DNA of 64,000 bases from Acidovorax sp. YS12 (GCA_021496925.1 CP053915.1:3313501-3377500), one strand, 5' to 3'. Positions 8,467 to 17,700 are shown, numbered from the stretch's first letter. Made by a program: numbers and translations. Notes: a model not told the origin generated them from the letters alone.

Positions 8467-9246
8467 TCATTGCCCTGCCCGGTGCTTGCGCGGGCGCCCC
8501 GCGAGCAGGCGGTCGAACAGCGCATCGGGCAGCAGGCGCAGCAGCTTGGCCACCACGGCCATCTGCCACGGAATGACGCGGTAGCTGGTGCCCGCCGCGA
8601 TGGCCCGGAAGGCCTGCCGCGCGAAGGCCTGCGGCGCCATCAGGAACGGCATGGCATAGCGGTTCTGCCGCGTCAGCGGGGTATCGACGTAGCCGGGGCA
8701 GAGCGTGACGACGCGCACGCCCGTGCCGCGCAGTTCGCCGCGCAGGCTTTCGCAGTAGCTGATGACGGCGGCCTTGCTGCTGCAGTACGCCCCGTGGCCC
8801 GGCAGCCCGCGAATGCCGGCCACGCTGCCGATGCCCACCAGGCGCCCGCTGCCGCGCCGCACCATGGGTGCCACGAAGGGCTGGAAGGTGGCGGCCATGC
8901 CGATGTTGTTGGTGGCGTAGAGGCGCGCCATCACGTCGATGTCCTCGCGCCGCGCCGTGTCCACGCCGATGCTGATGCCGGCGTTGGCGATCACCACATC
9001 GGGCAGCCCCTGGCGCGCGATGCAGTCCTCTCCTGCCGCGATGATGCTGTGCGGATCGGCCACGTCAGCGCTATAGATTGCATAGCTGCTGGCGCTGTAC
9101 CCCTGGGCCTCGGCCCAGGCTTCCATCACATCGGCACGGCGCGCCACCAGCGCCAGGCGCCAGCCGGCCTGGTGGTAGTGCGCGGCCAGCGCCTGGCCGA
9201 TGCCGCTGGAGGCGCCGGTGATGAAGACCAGGGGAGCCGTGGCCAT
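8467..9246 (-). CDS. Short-chain dehydrogenase/reductase
   Basis: A 259-residue classical SDR. The cofactor motif TGASSGIG is at residues 10-17, NAG at 88-90, and the catalytic Ser141, Tyr154 and Lys158 (YCSSK) are all present. It should be an NAD(P)-dependent oxidoreductase, but the substrate cannot be told from sequence. The C-terminal stretch is basic (AGRPRKHRAG) after a hydrophobic segment (MAVVAKLLRLLP), suggesting membrane association. It lies 5 bases downstream of lptC on the same strand and may belong to the kdsD-kdsC-lptC transcript. Confidence 0.88.
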   Translation of the reverse strand: MATAPLVFITGASSGIGQALAAHYHQAGWRLALVARRADVMEAWAEAQGYSASSYAIYSADVADPHSIIAAGEDCIARQGLPDVVIANAGISIGVDTARREDIDVMARLYATNNIGMAATFQPFVAPMVRRGSGRLVGIGSVAGIRGLPGHGAYCSSKAAVISYCESLRGELRGTGVRVVTLCPGYVDTPLTRQNRYAMPFLMAPQAFARQAFRAIAAGTSYRVIPWQMAVVAKLLRLLPDALFDRLLAGRPRKHRAGQ

Positions 9247-9251
9247 GGCGT

Positions 9252-9866
9252 TCAGCGGGCCGGAGGCTGGAGAACGCCGTGCACGCGCCCGCGCAGCTGG
9301 AGCTGCTGGTCGAGGTTGTCGTAGTCCATGCTGTCGGCGGTGAAGCGGTCATGGCCACGCAGCAGCACCACGGGCAGGTGCGAGCGCACGCGCTCGTCGC
9401 GCGTCCAGGCGTGCAGGAACTCGCCCTCGAACTGCAGGCGCGGCAGCAGCTTGCCATCGCGCTGGCGCAAGGGCTCGCGCGTGATGACGGCGTTGCCGAA
9501 CAGCTGCACCTGCGAGCCGTCGGCGTTGCTCACGCCGCGCCGCGCCGTGGCCACGGTGACGCGCCCTTCGGGCGAGATGGAGCGCATGCGCACCTGGTCG
9601 ATCTCCAGCGTGTCGGTGTCGGGGTAGTGGTGCGCCACCTGGCCCTGCACCTCGCTTTGCAGGCGGCCCGCGCCGTCGAAGGTCTTGACCGAGAAGCCCT
9701 TCATCGAATAGTCGGGCTCGTGCCGGGGCGCGCCCTCGGCCGTGGGCGGGCGCAGCACCGGGGCGTTGCGCACCAGCCACCAGGTGCCCATGGCCAGCAG
9801 CCCCATGAGCAGCACCGGCAGGTACAGCGACAGCCGGTCCCAGGTGCGCCGCAGCCGCGTCTTCAT
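9252..9866 (-). CDS. lptC: LptC, LPS export component
   Basis: LptC is the bitopic inner-membrane protein that takes LPS from LptBFG and hands it to LptA. The 204-residue product starts MKTRLRRTWD, has one N-terminal transmembrane segment (LSLYLPVLLMGLLAMGTWWL, residues about 12-31) and a periplasmic OstA-like domain (DYSMKGFSVKTFD onward). The start at 9866 was chosen because it puts the anchor at the N terminus and overlaps the kdsC stop by 4 bases. Gene order kdsD-kdsC-lptC is the normal LPS arrangement in this group. Confidence 0.9.
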   Translation of the reverse strand: MKTRLRRTWDRLSLYLPVLLMGLLAMGTWWLVRNAPVLRPPTAEGAPRHEPDYSMKGFSVKTFDGAGRLQSEVQGQVAHHYPDTDTLEIDQVRMRSISPEGRVTVATARRGVSNADGSQVQLFGNAVITREPLRQRDGKLLPRLQFEGEFLHAWTRDERVRSHLPVVLLRGHDRFTADSMDYDNLDQQLQLRGRVHGVLQPPAR

Positions 9867-10429
9867 TCGGCCGCCTGCGCCAGCAGCGCCGCGTAGCGGC
9901 CACTGGCCACGAGCAGCAGGTCGCACAGTTCGCGCACCGCGCCGTCGCCGCCGCGCGCCTGCGTGACGATGTGGGCCACGGCGCGCACCTCGGCGTGCGC
10001 ATTGGCGGGGGCGCAGGCCAGGGCGGCGCGGCGCAGCATGGGCAAGTCGGGCCAGTCGTCGCCCATGGCGGCGGCCTGGTGCCACTGCAGGCCCAGGCCG
10101 GCGAGGATGTCCTCGGCGGCGGGGCGCTTGTCCTCGGTGCCGAAACGCGCGTGCTGCACGCCCAGGGCCCGCAGGCGCAGGCGCAGCGCGGGGGAGTCGC
10201 GCCCCGTGACCACCGCGGGCGTGATGCCCGCCTGCTGCAGCAGCTTGATGCCGTGGCCATCGAGCGTGTGGAAACGCTTGAGCGACTCGCCCGCCTCGCT
10301 GAAGTACAGGCCGCCATCGGTGAGCACGCCATCCACGTCGAAGAACACGACGCGCACGTCCTGGGCGCGCAGCAGCCGTTGCGGGTCGGGTTGCAGCACG
10401 GGGGGCAGGGTGGGCAGGGTGGCGTGCAT
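9863..10429 (-). CDS. kdsC: KdsC, Kdo-8-phosphate phosphatase
   Basis: KdsC is a HAD-family hydrolase that removes phosphate from Kdo-8-phosphate, giving Kdo for the LPS core. The HAD motif FFDVDGVLTDG gives catalytic Asp31 and Asp33; the GRDSPA and GDDWPDLPML motifs follow. At 188 residues it has the usual length of this capless family. Its start overlaps the kdsD stop by one base (TGATG), and its stop overlaps lptC, so the three genes are tightly coupled. Confidence 0.94.
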   Translation of the reverse strand: MHATLPTLPPVLQPDPQRLLRAQDVRVVFFDVDGVLTDGGLYFSEAGESLKRFHTLDGHGIKLLQQAGITPAVVTGRDSPALRLRLRALGVQHARFGTEDKRPAAEDILAGLGLQWHQAAAMGDDWPDLPMLRRAALACAPANAHAEVRAVAHIVTQARGGDGAVRELCDLLLVASGRYAALLAQAAE

Positions 10430-11418
10430 CAGATCACCTTGGCGCGCATCAGGTCGCGCACGTGCACCAGGCCCACGAGGCGGGCGCCCTCGGCCACCAG
10501 CACGCTGGTGATGCCGTGCTCCTCCATCATGGCGGCGGCGTCGGCGGCCAGCGCCGTGGCGGCGATGGTGCGTGGCCCGGCGTGCATCACGGCGCCCGCG
10601 GTGGCGGCGCGCAGGTCCGCCCCGGCCTCGATGCGGCGGCGCAGGTCGCCATCGGTGAAGATGCCTTGCAGGGCGCCTTGCGCATCGACGATGGCGGCGC
10701 AGCCCAGGCCCTTGGCGCTCATCTCGCGCATCAGTGCGCTGAACGAGGCCTCGGGCGCCACCACGGGCAGCTCGGCGCCCGCGCGCATGACGTCGCCGAC
10801 CAGGGTGAGCAGCTTGCGCCCGAGCGCGCCGCCGGGGTGCGAGCGTGCGAAGTCCTCGGCGCGGAAGCCGCGCGCGTCGAGCAGGGCCACGGCCAGCGCG
10901 TCGCCCAGTGCCAGTTGCACCGTGGTGCTGGTGGTGGGCGCGAGGTTGAGCGGGCAGGCCTCGCGCTCGACGCTGCTGTCGAGCACCACGTCGGCGTGGC
11001 GCGCCAGCGTGGACTGCGCCCCGCCCGTCATCGCCACCAGCGGCACGCCCAGGCGCCGCAGCATGGGCAGGATGGCCGTGAGTTCGGTGCTCTCGCCGCT
11101 GTTGGAGATGGCCAGCACCAGGTCCTGCGGCGTCACCATGCCCAGGTCGCCATGGCTGGCCTCGGCGGGGTGCACGAAGAAGGCAGGCGTGCCGGTGGAC
11201 GCGAGCGTGGCGGCGATCTTGCGGCCGATGTGGCCGCTCTTGCCGATGCCCATGACCACCGCGCGCCCGCTCACCTGCAGCATGCGCTGCACCGCCTGGG
11301 CAAAGCGCCCGTCGAGCCGCTGGCCCGTCGCGTGCAGGGCAGCGGCTTCGATTTCGCAGGTCTCGCGGGCCAGGCGCAGGGCCCGGGTGGCATCAAAAGG
11401 GCGCAAAGCGGAAGGCAT
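10429..11418 (-). CDS. kdsD: KdsD, arabinose-5-phosphate isomerase
   Basis: KdsD converts ribulose-5-phosphate to arabinose-5-phosphate, the first committed step to Kdo. The 329-residue protein has an N-terminal SIS sugar-isomerase domain (GIGKSGHIGRKIAATLASTG; HPAEASHGDLGM; ISNSGESTE) and a C-terminal pair of CBS domains (about residues 205-325). This is the normal architecture. It is transcribed divergently from the Kef-type gene, with 52 bases between the two starts. Confidence 0.94.
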   Translation of the reverse strand: MPSALRPFDATRALRLARETCEIEAAALHATGQRLDGRFAQAVQRMLQVSGRAVVMGIGKSGHIGRKIAATLASTGTPAFFVHPAEASHGDLGMVTPQDLVLAISNSGESTELTAILPMLRRLGVPLVAMTGGAQSTLARHADVVLDSSVEREACPLNLAPTTSTTVQLALGDALAVALLDARGFRAEDFARSHPGGALGRKLLTLVGDVMRAGAELPVVAPEASFSALMREMSAKGLGCAAIVDAQGALQGIFTDGDLRRRIEAGADLRAATAGAVMHAGPRTIAATALAADAAAMMEEHGITSVLVAEGARLVGLVHVRDLMRAKVI

Positions 11419-11470
11419 CGGGCGATTTTATCGGGGTGGTGCGGCGCATCGCTCGGATAGCATCGGGTGA

Positions 11471-13459
11471 ATGTCTTCGCTTGCGCTTACCTTGCTGTAC
11501 CTCCTGGCTGCCGTGCTCGGCGTCGTGGCCTGCCGCAGCCTCAAGCTGCCGCCCATGCTGGGCTACCTGAGCGCGGGCATCCTGATCGGCCCGCACGCCT
11601 TCGCGCTGGCGCAGAACTCCGAGGGCGTGCGCCACCTGGGCGAGTTCGGCGTGGTGTTCCTGATGTTCGCCATCGGGCTGGAGTTCAGCCTGTCCAAACT
11701 GCGCGCCATGCGCCGCTTCGTGTTCGGCCTGGGGCTGCTGCAGGTGGCGCTGACCATGGCCGCCGCCATGGGCGGCGCGCTGCTGCTGGGGCGCTGGCTC
11801 GGCGGCGCGTGGGACATGGGCTGGCAGACCGCGCTGGCGCTGGCCGGCACCCTGGCGCTGAGCAGCACGGCCATCGTCGTCAAGCTGATGGCCGAGCGCG
11901 CCGAGCTGGAGAGCGAGCACGGGCGGCGTGTGCTGGGCATCCTGCTGTTCCAGGACCTGGCCGTGGTGCCGCTGCTGATCCTGATTCCCGCGCTGGGCAG
12001 CGCGCCCGACCGGCTGCTGGCGGCCCTGGGCCTGGCGCTGCTCAAGGCCGCCGTGGTGGTGGGCGTGCTGCTGTGGGGCGGGCAGAAGGTGATGCGCTGG
12101 TGGCTCACGCTGGTGGCGCGGCGCAAGAGCGACGAGCTGTTCATGCTGAACCTGCTGCTCATCACCCTGGGCCTGGCCTGGCTGACCGAGCTGGCGGGCC
12201 TGAGCCTGGCGCTGGGCGCGTTCATCGCGGGCGTGCTGGTGTCCGAAACCGAATACCGCCACCAGGTGGGCACCGACATCCGCCCGTTCCACGACGTGCT
12301 GCTGGGGCTGTTCTTCATCACCGTGGGCATGCTGCTGGACTGGCACATCCTGATCGAGCACTGGGCGCTGGTGCTGGCGCTGCTGGTGCTGCCCATGCTG
12401 CTCAAGGCCGGCATCATCCTGGCGCTGGCGCGCGGCACCGGCGCCACCACGGGCACGTCGCTGCGCACCGGGCTGTACCTGGCGCAGGCGGGCGAGTTCG
12501 GCTTCGTGCTGCTCACGCTCACGCAGACGCACGGGCTGGTGCCGCCCGCGCTGCTCAACCCGATCCTCGCGGCCATGGTGCTGTCGATGCTGGCCACGCC
12601 CTTCCTCATCGCGTACAGCAACGCCATCGTCATGAAGCTGGTGGCCAGCGACTGGCTGCAGCAGTCGCTGCAGATGACGACGATCGCGCGCAAATCCATC
12701 AACACCAGCCAGCACGTCATCATCTGCGGCTACGGGCGCTGCGGCCAGAACCTGGCGCGCCTGCTGGAGCGCGAGGGCATTCCGTACATGGCGCTGGATC
12801 TGGACCCCGACCGCGTGCGCCAGGCCGCTGCCGCTGGCGACTCGGTAGTGTTCGGCGACGCCTCGCGCCTGCAGGCGCTGATGGCCGCCGGCCTGGTGCG
12901 CGCCAGCGCGGTGGCCGTGACCTACCTGGACATCGCGGGCACGCTGCGCGTGCTGGCCAACGCGCGCGAGCACGCGCCCCAGGTGCCGGTGGTGGTGCGC
13001 ACGCAGGACGACCTGCACCTGGACAAGCTGCAGGCCGCCGGCGCCACCGAGGTGGTGCCCGAGGCCATCGAGGGCTCGCTGATGCTGGCCGGCCACCTGC
13101 TGGCGCTGGTGGGCGTGCCCATGCGGCGCGTGATCCGCACGCTGCAGGACCAGCGCGAGGCGCGCTATGGCCTGCTGCGCGGCTACTTCCACGGCGCCGA
13201 CGACGACGCCACCACCGGGCGCGACCAGGCGCGCCTGTCCAGCCTGACGCTGCCGCCCGGCGCCGGCAGCCTGGGCCAGCCGCTGGCGCATCTGGCGCTG
13301 CACGCCGTCGGGGTGCGCGTGGTCAGCGTGCGCCATGGCAGCGGCCGGGTGGCCGCGCCGGACGAACAAAGGCCCCTGGCCGAAGGCGACACGCTGGTGC
13401 TCTCGGGCCACCCCACGGCACTGGCGCTGGCCGAGGACAAGCTGCTGCGCGGCGGCTAG
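11471..13459 (+). CDS. Kef/YbaL-type monovalent cation:proton antiporter
   Basis: A 662-residue CPA2-family transporter. Residues 1 to about 390 form a dozen hydrophobic segments (LGYLSAGILIGPHAF, GVVFLMFAIGLEFSLSKL, VLLGLFFITVGMLLDW). An RCK_N/TrkA-N nucleotide-binding domain follows from about residue 414 (HVIICGYGRCGQNLARLLE), then an RCK_C domain (about 575-660, ending VLSGHPTALALAEDKLL). It is probably a K+ efflux or K+/H+ antiporter of the inner membrane controlled by NAD(H) or another cytosolic ligand. It is closer in layout to YbaL/KefB than to KefC-KefF pairs, and no quinone-reductase partner is next to it. Confidence 0.9.
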   Translation: MSSLALTLLYLLAAVLGVVACRSLKLPPMLGYLSAGILIGPHAFALAQNSEGVRHLGEFGVVFLMFAIGLEFSLSKLRAMRRFVFGLGLLQVALTMAAAMGGALLLGRWLGGAWDMGWQTALALAGTLALSSTAIVVKLMAERAELESEHGRRVLGILLFQDLAVVPLLILIPALGSAPDRLLAALGLALLKAAVVVGVLLWGGQKVMRWWLTLVARRKSDELFMLNLLLITLGLAWLTELAGLSLALGAFIAGVLVSETEYRHQVGTDIRPFHDVLLGLFFITVGMLLDWHILIEHWALVLALLVLPMLLKAGIILALARGTGATTGTSLRTGLYLAQAGEFGFVLLTLTQTHGLVPPALLNPILAAMVLSMLATPFLIAYSNAIVMKLVASDWLQQSLQMTTIARKSINTSQHVIICGYGRCGQNLARLLEREGIPYMALDLDPDRVRQAAAAGDSVVFGDASRLQALMAAGLVRASAVAVTYLDIAGTLRVLANAREHAPQVPVVVRTQDDLHLDKLQAAGATEVVPEAIEGSLMLAGHLLALVGVPMRRVIRTLQDQREARYGLLRGYFHGADDDATTGRDQARLSSLTLPPGAGSLGQPLAHLALHAVGVRVVSVRHGSGRVAAPDEQRPLAEGDTLVLSGHPTALALAEDKLLRGG

Positions 13460-13470
13460 GTTCAAGCATA

Positions 13471-13518
13471 AAAATGGCCTCTAGCGCTTATGCAGCAAGC
13501 GCTAGCAGCTATCAAAAA
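13471..13518. repeat. AGCGCT-core intergenic palindrome, copy 1
   Basis: Arms CTAGCGCTT (13481-13489) and AAGCGCTAG (13497-13505) are followed by CAGCTATCAAAAAA. It lies between the convergent Kef-type and GGDEF-EAL genes and could serve as a bidirectional terminator. Nine further copies or partial copies are in the window. Confidence 0.8.
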
Positions 13519-13526
13519 AGGAGTTT

Positions 13527-16037
13527 TCAGTCGCGCAGCGCGGCTGCGGGTGCGGGGCGGCCGAACAGGTAGCCCTGGAAACGCTGGCAGCCGTTGCGCA
13601 GCAGGAACTTGCGCTGCGCGGCGGTTTCCACGCCTTCGGCCACCACGTCCAGTCCCAGGCTGCGGCCCAGCCCGATGACGGTGCAGGCGATGGCAGCATC
13701 GTTCGGATCGGTCAGCACGTCGCGCACGAAGCCCTGGTCGATCTTGAGCTGGTCCAGCGGCAGGCGCTTCAGGTAGGACAGCGACGAGTAGCCGGTGCCG
13801 AAGTCGTCCAGCGCGAAGCGCACGCCCTTGGCGCGCAGCGCCTGCATCTTGGCGATGCACTCCTCCACGTCGTGCAGCAGCAGGCTTTCGGTCAGCTCCA
13901 GCTTGAGCTGGCGCGGATCGACCTCGGCATGGGCCAGCGCGTCGAGCACCTGCTGCACGAAGCCGGGGTGGCGGAACTCCTGCGCGCTCACGTTCACCGC
14001 CAGCGTCCAGTGCGCGCAGGCATCGTCGCGCGCCCAGCACGCCAGTTGCTGGCAGGCCAGGCGCAGCACCAGCTGGCCCAGGGGCACGATCAGGCCGGTC
14101 TGCTCGGCCACGCCGATGAACTCGCCCGGCGGCACCATGCCGCGCTGCGGGTGCTGCCAGCGCACCAGGGCCTCGGCGCCCAGCACCGCGCCCTGGGCGT
14201 CCACCACGCGCTGGTAGTGCAGCAGGAATTCGTCGCGCTGCAGCCCGGCGCGCATGTCCGTCTCCAGCGCCGAGCGCGCGTTGGCCGCCGCCTGCATGCT
14301 GGCGTCGAAAAAGCACAGCGTATTGCGGCCGCGCGACTTGGCCTGGTACATGGCCAGGTCGGCGTGCTGCAGCAGTTCGGACACGGGGGTTTCCTGGCCC
14401 TGGAACAGGGCGATGCCGATGCTGGGCGTGCTGTACAGGGTGCGCCCGCCCAGCTGGTAGGGCTGGCCCAGGGCCGCGATGATCTTGTGCGCCACCACCT
14501 CGGCCATGGCCGCGGCGCGCTCGGGCGCGCCGTCGAGCCCCTGCAGCACCACCACGAATTCGTCGCCCCCGAGGCGGGCCACGGTGTCGCTGGCGCGCAC
14601 GCAGCCGCTCAGGCGCATGCTCACCTGGCTGAGCAGGTGGTCGCCCCAGTCGTGGCCCATGCTGTCGTTGATGGCCTTGAAGTTGTCCAGGTCCAGGAAC
14701 AGCAGCGCGCTGTGCTTGCCGTCGCGCACGCTCTGGCGCATCGATTGCTGCAGCCGGTCCTGCAGCAGGCGCCGGTTGGGCAGGCCGGTGAGCTCGTCGT
14801 AGAACGCCAGGCGCGCGATTTCGGCCTCGGCGCGCTTGCGCTCGGTGATGTTGCGCGCCACGCCCCGGTAGCCGGTGAACTGGCCCTGGTCGTCAAAAAT
14901 CGGCTCGCCGCTGATGGAGGCCCATTGGACCGTGCCGTCGGACCGCACGCGCTGCATCTCGAAGTCCTGAAAGACCGCGTGCGCCTCCAGTTGCGCGCGG
15001 TGGGCCGCCCACTGGGCCTGGGTCACGCCAGCGTGGGGCAGTTCCCAGCGCCGCTTGCCATACAGCTCCTCGTCGCTGGCGCCCAGCTCGCGGTCGGGGC
15101 TGCCGTCGAAACGCACGAAGCGGAACTCCGCATCCTGCTCCCAGTACCAGTCCGACGACAGCTGGGTGAGGCTGCGCCAGCGCGCCTCGCTCTGGCGCAG
15201 CGCTTCCTGGATGGAGACGTAGTCGGTCACGTCGGTGAAGGTGCGCACGTGGCCGCCTTCCTCGACCGGGCGGGTGCGCACCTCCAGGTAGCGGCCCGCG
15301 GGCGTGCGGCGCAGGTACATCTCGGGCATGGGCGGGCGCTCGCCCGCGGGCGCCGCGCATTCCGAGGCCACGTAGGAGCGGCCCACAGCGTCGACCAGGG
15401 CCATCTGCGGCCCGAAGTCGCCGCGCGCCGCCTGGAACTTCACCACCGCTTCCAGGGGCGGATGGTCGCGCAGCAGCGCTTCCGGCAGGTCCAGCAGCTC
15501 TAGAAAGCGCTGGTTGTAGACACGGATGCGGCCCTGCCCATCGACCTTGATGATGGCCTGCGACACGCTGGCCAGGGTGACTTCGAGTTCGCGCGTCTTT
15601 TCGGCCAGCAGGGCGCTGGTGCGGTCGAGCTCGGCCTCCACCTCGCGGCGCGCGCGCTCGGCAGCGGTGCGCACCAGCAGGTCCTCGATCTGCCCCGGGA
15701 GCTGGTGCAGGTAGCCCAGGTCGGCGTCGCGCAGCACGAAATCGCCGAAGCCGCGGCGCATGGCCTGGGCCGCGGCCTCTTCCTGGCCGGGCGGCAGCAC
15801 GATGATGGAGGGCAGGCCGGGCAGGCCATCGAGCGCGTCGAAGGCGCTCCCGTCGGCCAGCGCATGCGCCACCAGCACCGCGTCGAACGGCGGGTCGGGC
15901 TGCCCGAGCAGGGCACGCGCCTGGGCGACGCTGGGCGCCACATCGACCCGCCACCCCAGCGGCCCGCCGACCAGCGCACGCACCACCGCGTCGGCGTGCT
16001 GCGCGTCGCCTTCGATCAGCAGGACAGAAACAGGCAT
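13527..16037 (-). CDS. Receiver-like/PAS/GGDEF/EAL cyclic-di-GMP protein
   Basis: An 836-residue protein predicted to make and/or break down cyclic di-GMP. Order: receiver-like N terminus (1 to about 120), coiled linker, PAS (about 150-270), PAS/PAC (about 285-410, ending GYRGVARNITERKRAE), GGDEF (motif GGDEF near residue 491, preceded by LTGLPNRRLLQDRL) and EAL (EALVRW near 620; later QLKLELTES and FALDDFGTGYSSLSYL). The catalytic motifs of both enzyme domains look intact. The receiver is degenerate: the segment matching the phosphoacceptor strand reads FDAVLVAHALADG, with no Asp at the usual place. The protein appears soluble, and sensing is probably through the PAS domains. Confidence 0.92.
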   Translation of the reverse strand: MPVSVLLIEGDAQHADAVVRALVGGPLGWRVDVAPSVAQARALLGQPDPPFDAVLVAHALADGSAFDALDGLPGLPSIIVLPPGQEEAAAQAMRRGFGDFVLRDADLGYLHQLPGQIEDLLVRTAAERARREVEAELDRTSALLAEKTRELEVTLASVSQAIIKVDGQGRIRVYNQRFLELLDLPEALLRDHPPLEAVVKFQAARGDFGPQMALVDAVGRSYVASECAAPAGERPPMPEMYLRRTPAGRYLEVRTRPVEEGGHVRTFTDVTDYVSIQEALRQSEARWRSLTQLSSDWYWEQDAEFRFVRFDGSPDRELGASDEELYGKRRWELPHAGVTQAQWAAHRAQLEAHAVFQDFEMQRVRSDGTVQWASISGEPIFDDQGQFTGYRGVARNITERKRAEAEIARLAFYDELTGLPNRRLLQDRLQQSMRQSVRDGKHSALLFLDLDNFKAINDSMGHDWGDHLLSQVSMRLSGCVRASDTVARLGGDEFVVVLQGLDGAPERAAAMAEVVAHKIIAALGQPYQLGGRTLYSTPSIGIALFQGQETPVSELLQHADLAMYQAKSRGRNTLCFFDASMQAAANARSALETDMRAGLQRDEFLLHYQRVVDAQGAVLGAEALVRWQHPQRGMVPPGEFIGVAEQTGLIVPLGQLVLRLACQQLACWARDDACAHWTLAVNVSAQEFRHPGFVQQVLDALAHAEVDPRQLKLELTESLLLHDVEECIAKMQALRAKGVRFALDDFGTGYSSLSYLKRLPLDQLKIDQGFVRDVLTDPNDAAIACTVIGLGRSLGLDVVAEGVETAAQRKFLLRNGCQRFQGYLFGRPAPAAALRD

Positions 16038-16153
16038 GGGTCTCCAGGGAGTGGGGGCGAGAAGTCCAGGACTATCCAGGGCATGCGGCCGCTGTAACGG
16101 GGATTATGGGGTGATTACACTGGCTGACCGTTTCAGCACCATCCCAGCGCCCC

Positions 16154-16708
16154 ATGCAGCCCTTGAGCGTTTCCGAATACCTGCGCCAGCATATCCGCAC
16201 CGTGCCCGACTGGCCCGCGCCGGGCGTGCAGTTCCGCGACATCACGCCGCTTCTGCAGGACCCGCAGGTGTTCCGGGTGCTGATCGACGCCTTCGTGCAC
16301 CGCTACATGGGCCGCGGGATGCGCCCCGACGTGGTGGCAGGCCTGGACGCGCGCGGCTTCATCCTCGGCTCCGTGGTGGCCTATGAGCTGGGCGTGGGCT
16401 TCGTGCCCATCCGCAAGAAGGGCAAGCTGCCGTTCACCACGGTGCAGGAGACCTACGAGCTGGAATACGGCAGCTCCACCGTGGAACTGCACACCGACGC
16501 CGTGCGCCCCGGCGACCGCGTGCTGCTGATCGACGACCTGATCGCCACGGGCGGCACCATGATGGCCGGCAAGAAATTATTGGAAAAACTCGGCGCCCAG
16601 GTGACCGAGGGCGCCTCCATCGTCGATCTGCCGGAGCTCGGCGGCTCGCAGCGCCTGAGGGACAGCGGGCTTGCGCTGTTCACGCTGGTCGATTTCGCCG
16701 GGCACTGA
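16154..16708 (+). CDS. apt: Adenine phosphoribosyltransferase
   Basis: Apt salvages adenine to AMP using PRPP. The 184-residue protein carries the family start (FRDITPLLQDP), the flexible-loop region (GKLPFTTVQETYELEYGSSTVELH) and the PRPP-binding signature VLLIDDLIATGGT. The ATG at 16154 is the only sensible start. It is divergent from the cyclic-di-GMP gene and convergent with the hypothetical gene downstream, where a long inverted repeat overlaps its stop codon. Confidence 0.95.
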   Translation: MQPLSVSEYLRQHIRTVPDWPAPGVQFRDITPLLQDPQVFRVLIDAFVHRYMGRGMRPDVVAGLDARGFILGSVVAYELGVGFVPIRKKGKLPFTTVQETYELEYGSSTVELHTDAVRPGDRVLLIDDLIATGGTMMAGKKLLEKLGAQVTEGASIVDLPELGGSQRLRDSGLALFTLVDFAGH

Positions 16709-16754
16709 GAACGAGTGAACGACCCCTGGCGGATTCGTTCACTCGTTCTCAGTG
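16703..16754. terminator. Bidirectional terminator: 20-bp perfect inverted repeat
   Basis: CACTGAGAACGAGTGAACGA (16703-16722) pairs perfectly with its complement at 16735-16754 around a 12-base loop. The two arms contain the stop codons of the two convergent genes, apt and the 288-residue hypothetical protein. There is no T tract, so termination would depend on stem strength. Confidence 0.65.
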
Positions 16755-17615
16755 CAGGTCGCCGTACTGGGTGCGGCTGAGGTCGGACGACGCCGTGTTG
16801 TCGTCGGGCATCTCGGTGTCCTCGAAGCCCGTCGATGCCGATGGTGCCAGGCGCGGGCCGGAGCGCACGGAAACCCCCGTGGGCGCGGGCGCCACGGCGG
16901 GGCCCGTGGCGGCTGCTTCGGTCAAGGCGCGCTTGAAGGCGGCCACTTCGTCGGCCTCGATGGGCTCGTAGCGCGTGCCGTTGCGCGGCGACAGCAGCGG
17001 CGCGGCGGGCGCGGCAGGAGGCACCAGCGGTTCGGCACCGATGACCGGCAGCATCGGCTCCGGCGGCGCGGGCGGCACCAGCGGCGCCGGGCGGCGCGGC
17101 GGGCGTGGCGCCAGGGTGGGCGCAGGCGCGCCCGTGGCGGGTGCATGCGCATGTGCGAGGGCGCCGGGCGTGCCGCTCTTGAGCGGCTGGCCGACGGCGA
17201 CATGCTCGTTGGTGCGCCAGTAGACCGCCGTCACCAGGATGTCGAAGCGCGCCTTGGCGGTCTGGGCGATCAGTGCCTCGATTTCCGCCAGGCGCGCGGT
17301 ATCGCCGCCATACTCGCGCGCCAGGTCGATCATGACCAGGAACTGGCGGCCGTGCTGGTCCAGCGACAGCACCTTGAACTTGTAGCTGCTGGACAACACG
17401 CTGGCGCGCACCATGGCGTCGCGCACCACGAGGTACAGCAGCTCGCGGCGCTCGATGCGTTCGTTCTTGCGGTTCGCGGCCGGGTCGGGCGGCGGCAGCG
17501 GCCGTCCCGGCACCAGGGGAATGGTGGCATCGGCACCGAGCACGCCATGGGTTTCGCCCGCTGGACGCGGCTTGGGTGGCGAGGGTTTGCGAGAAAACCA
17601 ACTGAACAGTGACAT
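16749..17615 (-). CDS. Hypothetical protein with Pro/Ala-rich middle
   Basis: A 288-residue protein I do not recognise. The N terminus (MSLFSWFSRKP) is short and basic-aromatic. Residues about 50-145 form a compact, probably folded domain (RIERRELLYLVVRDAMVRAS, YKFKVLSLDQHGRQFLVMID, ARFDILVTAVYWRTNEHVAVG). The middle is a Pro/Ala linker and the tail is acidic (DTEMPDDNTASS). It is probably cytoplasmic, and nothing suggests export. It is followed on the same strand by spacing that includes a GC-rich palindrome (17664-17688) before the cyclic-nucleotide-binding gene upstream. Confidence 0.72.
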   Translation of the reverse strand: MSLFSWFSRKPSPPKPRPAGETHGVLGADATIPLVPGRPLPPPDPAANRKNERIERRELLYLVVRDAMVRASVLSSSYKFKVLSLDQHGRQFLVMIDLAREYGGDTARLAEIEALIAQTAKARFDILVTAVYWRTNEHVAVGQPLKSGTPGALAHAHAPATGAPAPTLAPRPPRRPAPLVPPAPPEPMLPVIGAEPLVPPAAPAAPLLSPRNGTRYEPIEADEVAAFKRALTEAAATGPAVAPAPTGVSVRSGPRLAPSASTGFEDTEMPDDNTASSDLSRTQYGDLH

Positions 17616-17700
17616 GCCTTCCCTTCAGCGGATACACGAACGAAATGTGACCGAGTGTACCCTGAGCCCCCCGCGGGGCGGCGCCCGGTACGGTGCCTTG

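Noticed and set aside
8186..8584. 132-codon frame at the ICE boundary
   Set aside because: It crosses the att site and the GC-rich repeat into the antisense of the SDR gene. There is no domain, and its composition changes at the boundary.
11393..13465. 690-codon frame antisense to the Kef-type transporter
   Set aside because: Gln/His/Ala-rich shadow. The transporter on the other strand has membrane segments and RCK motifs.
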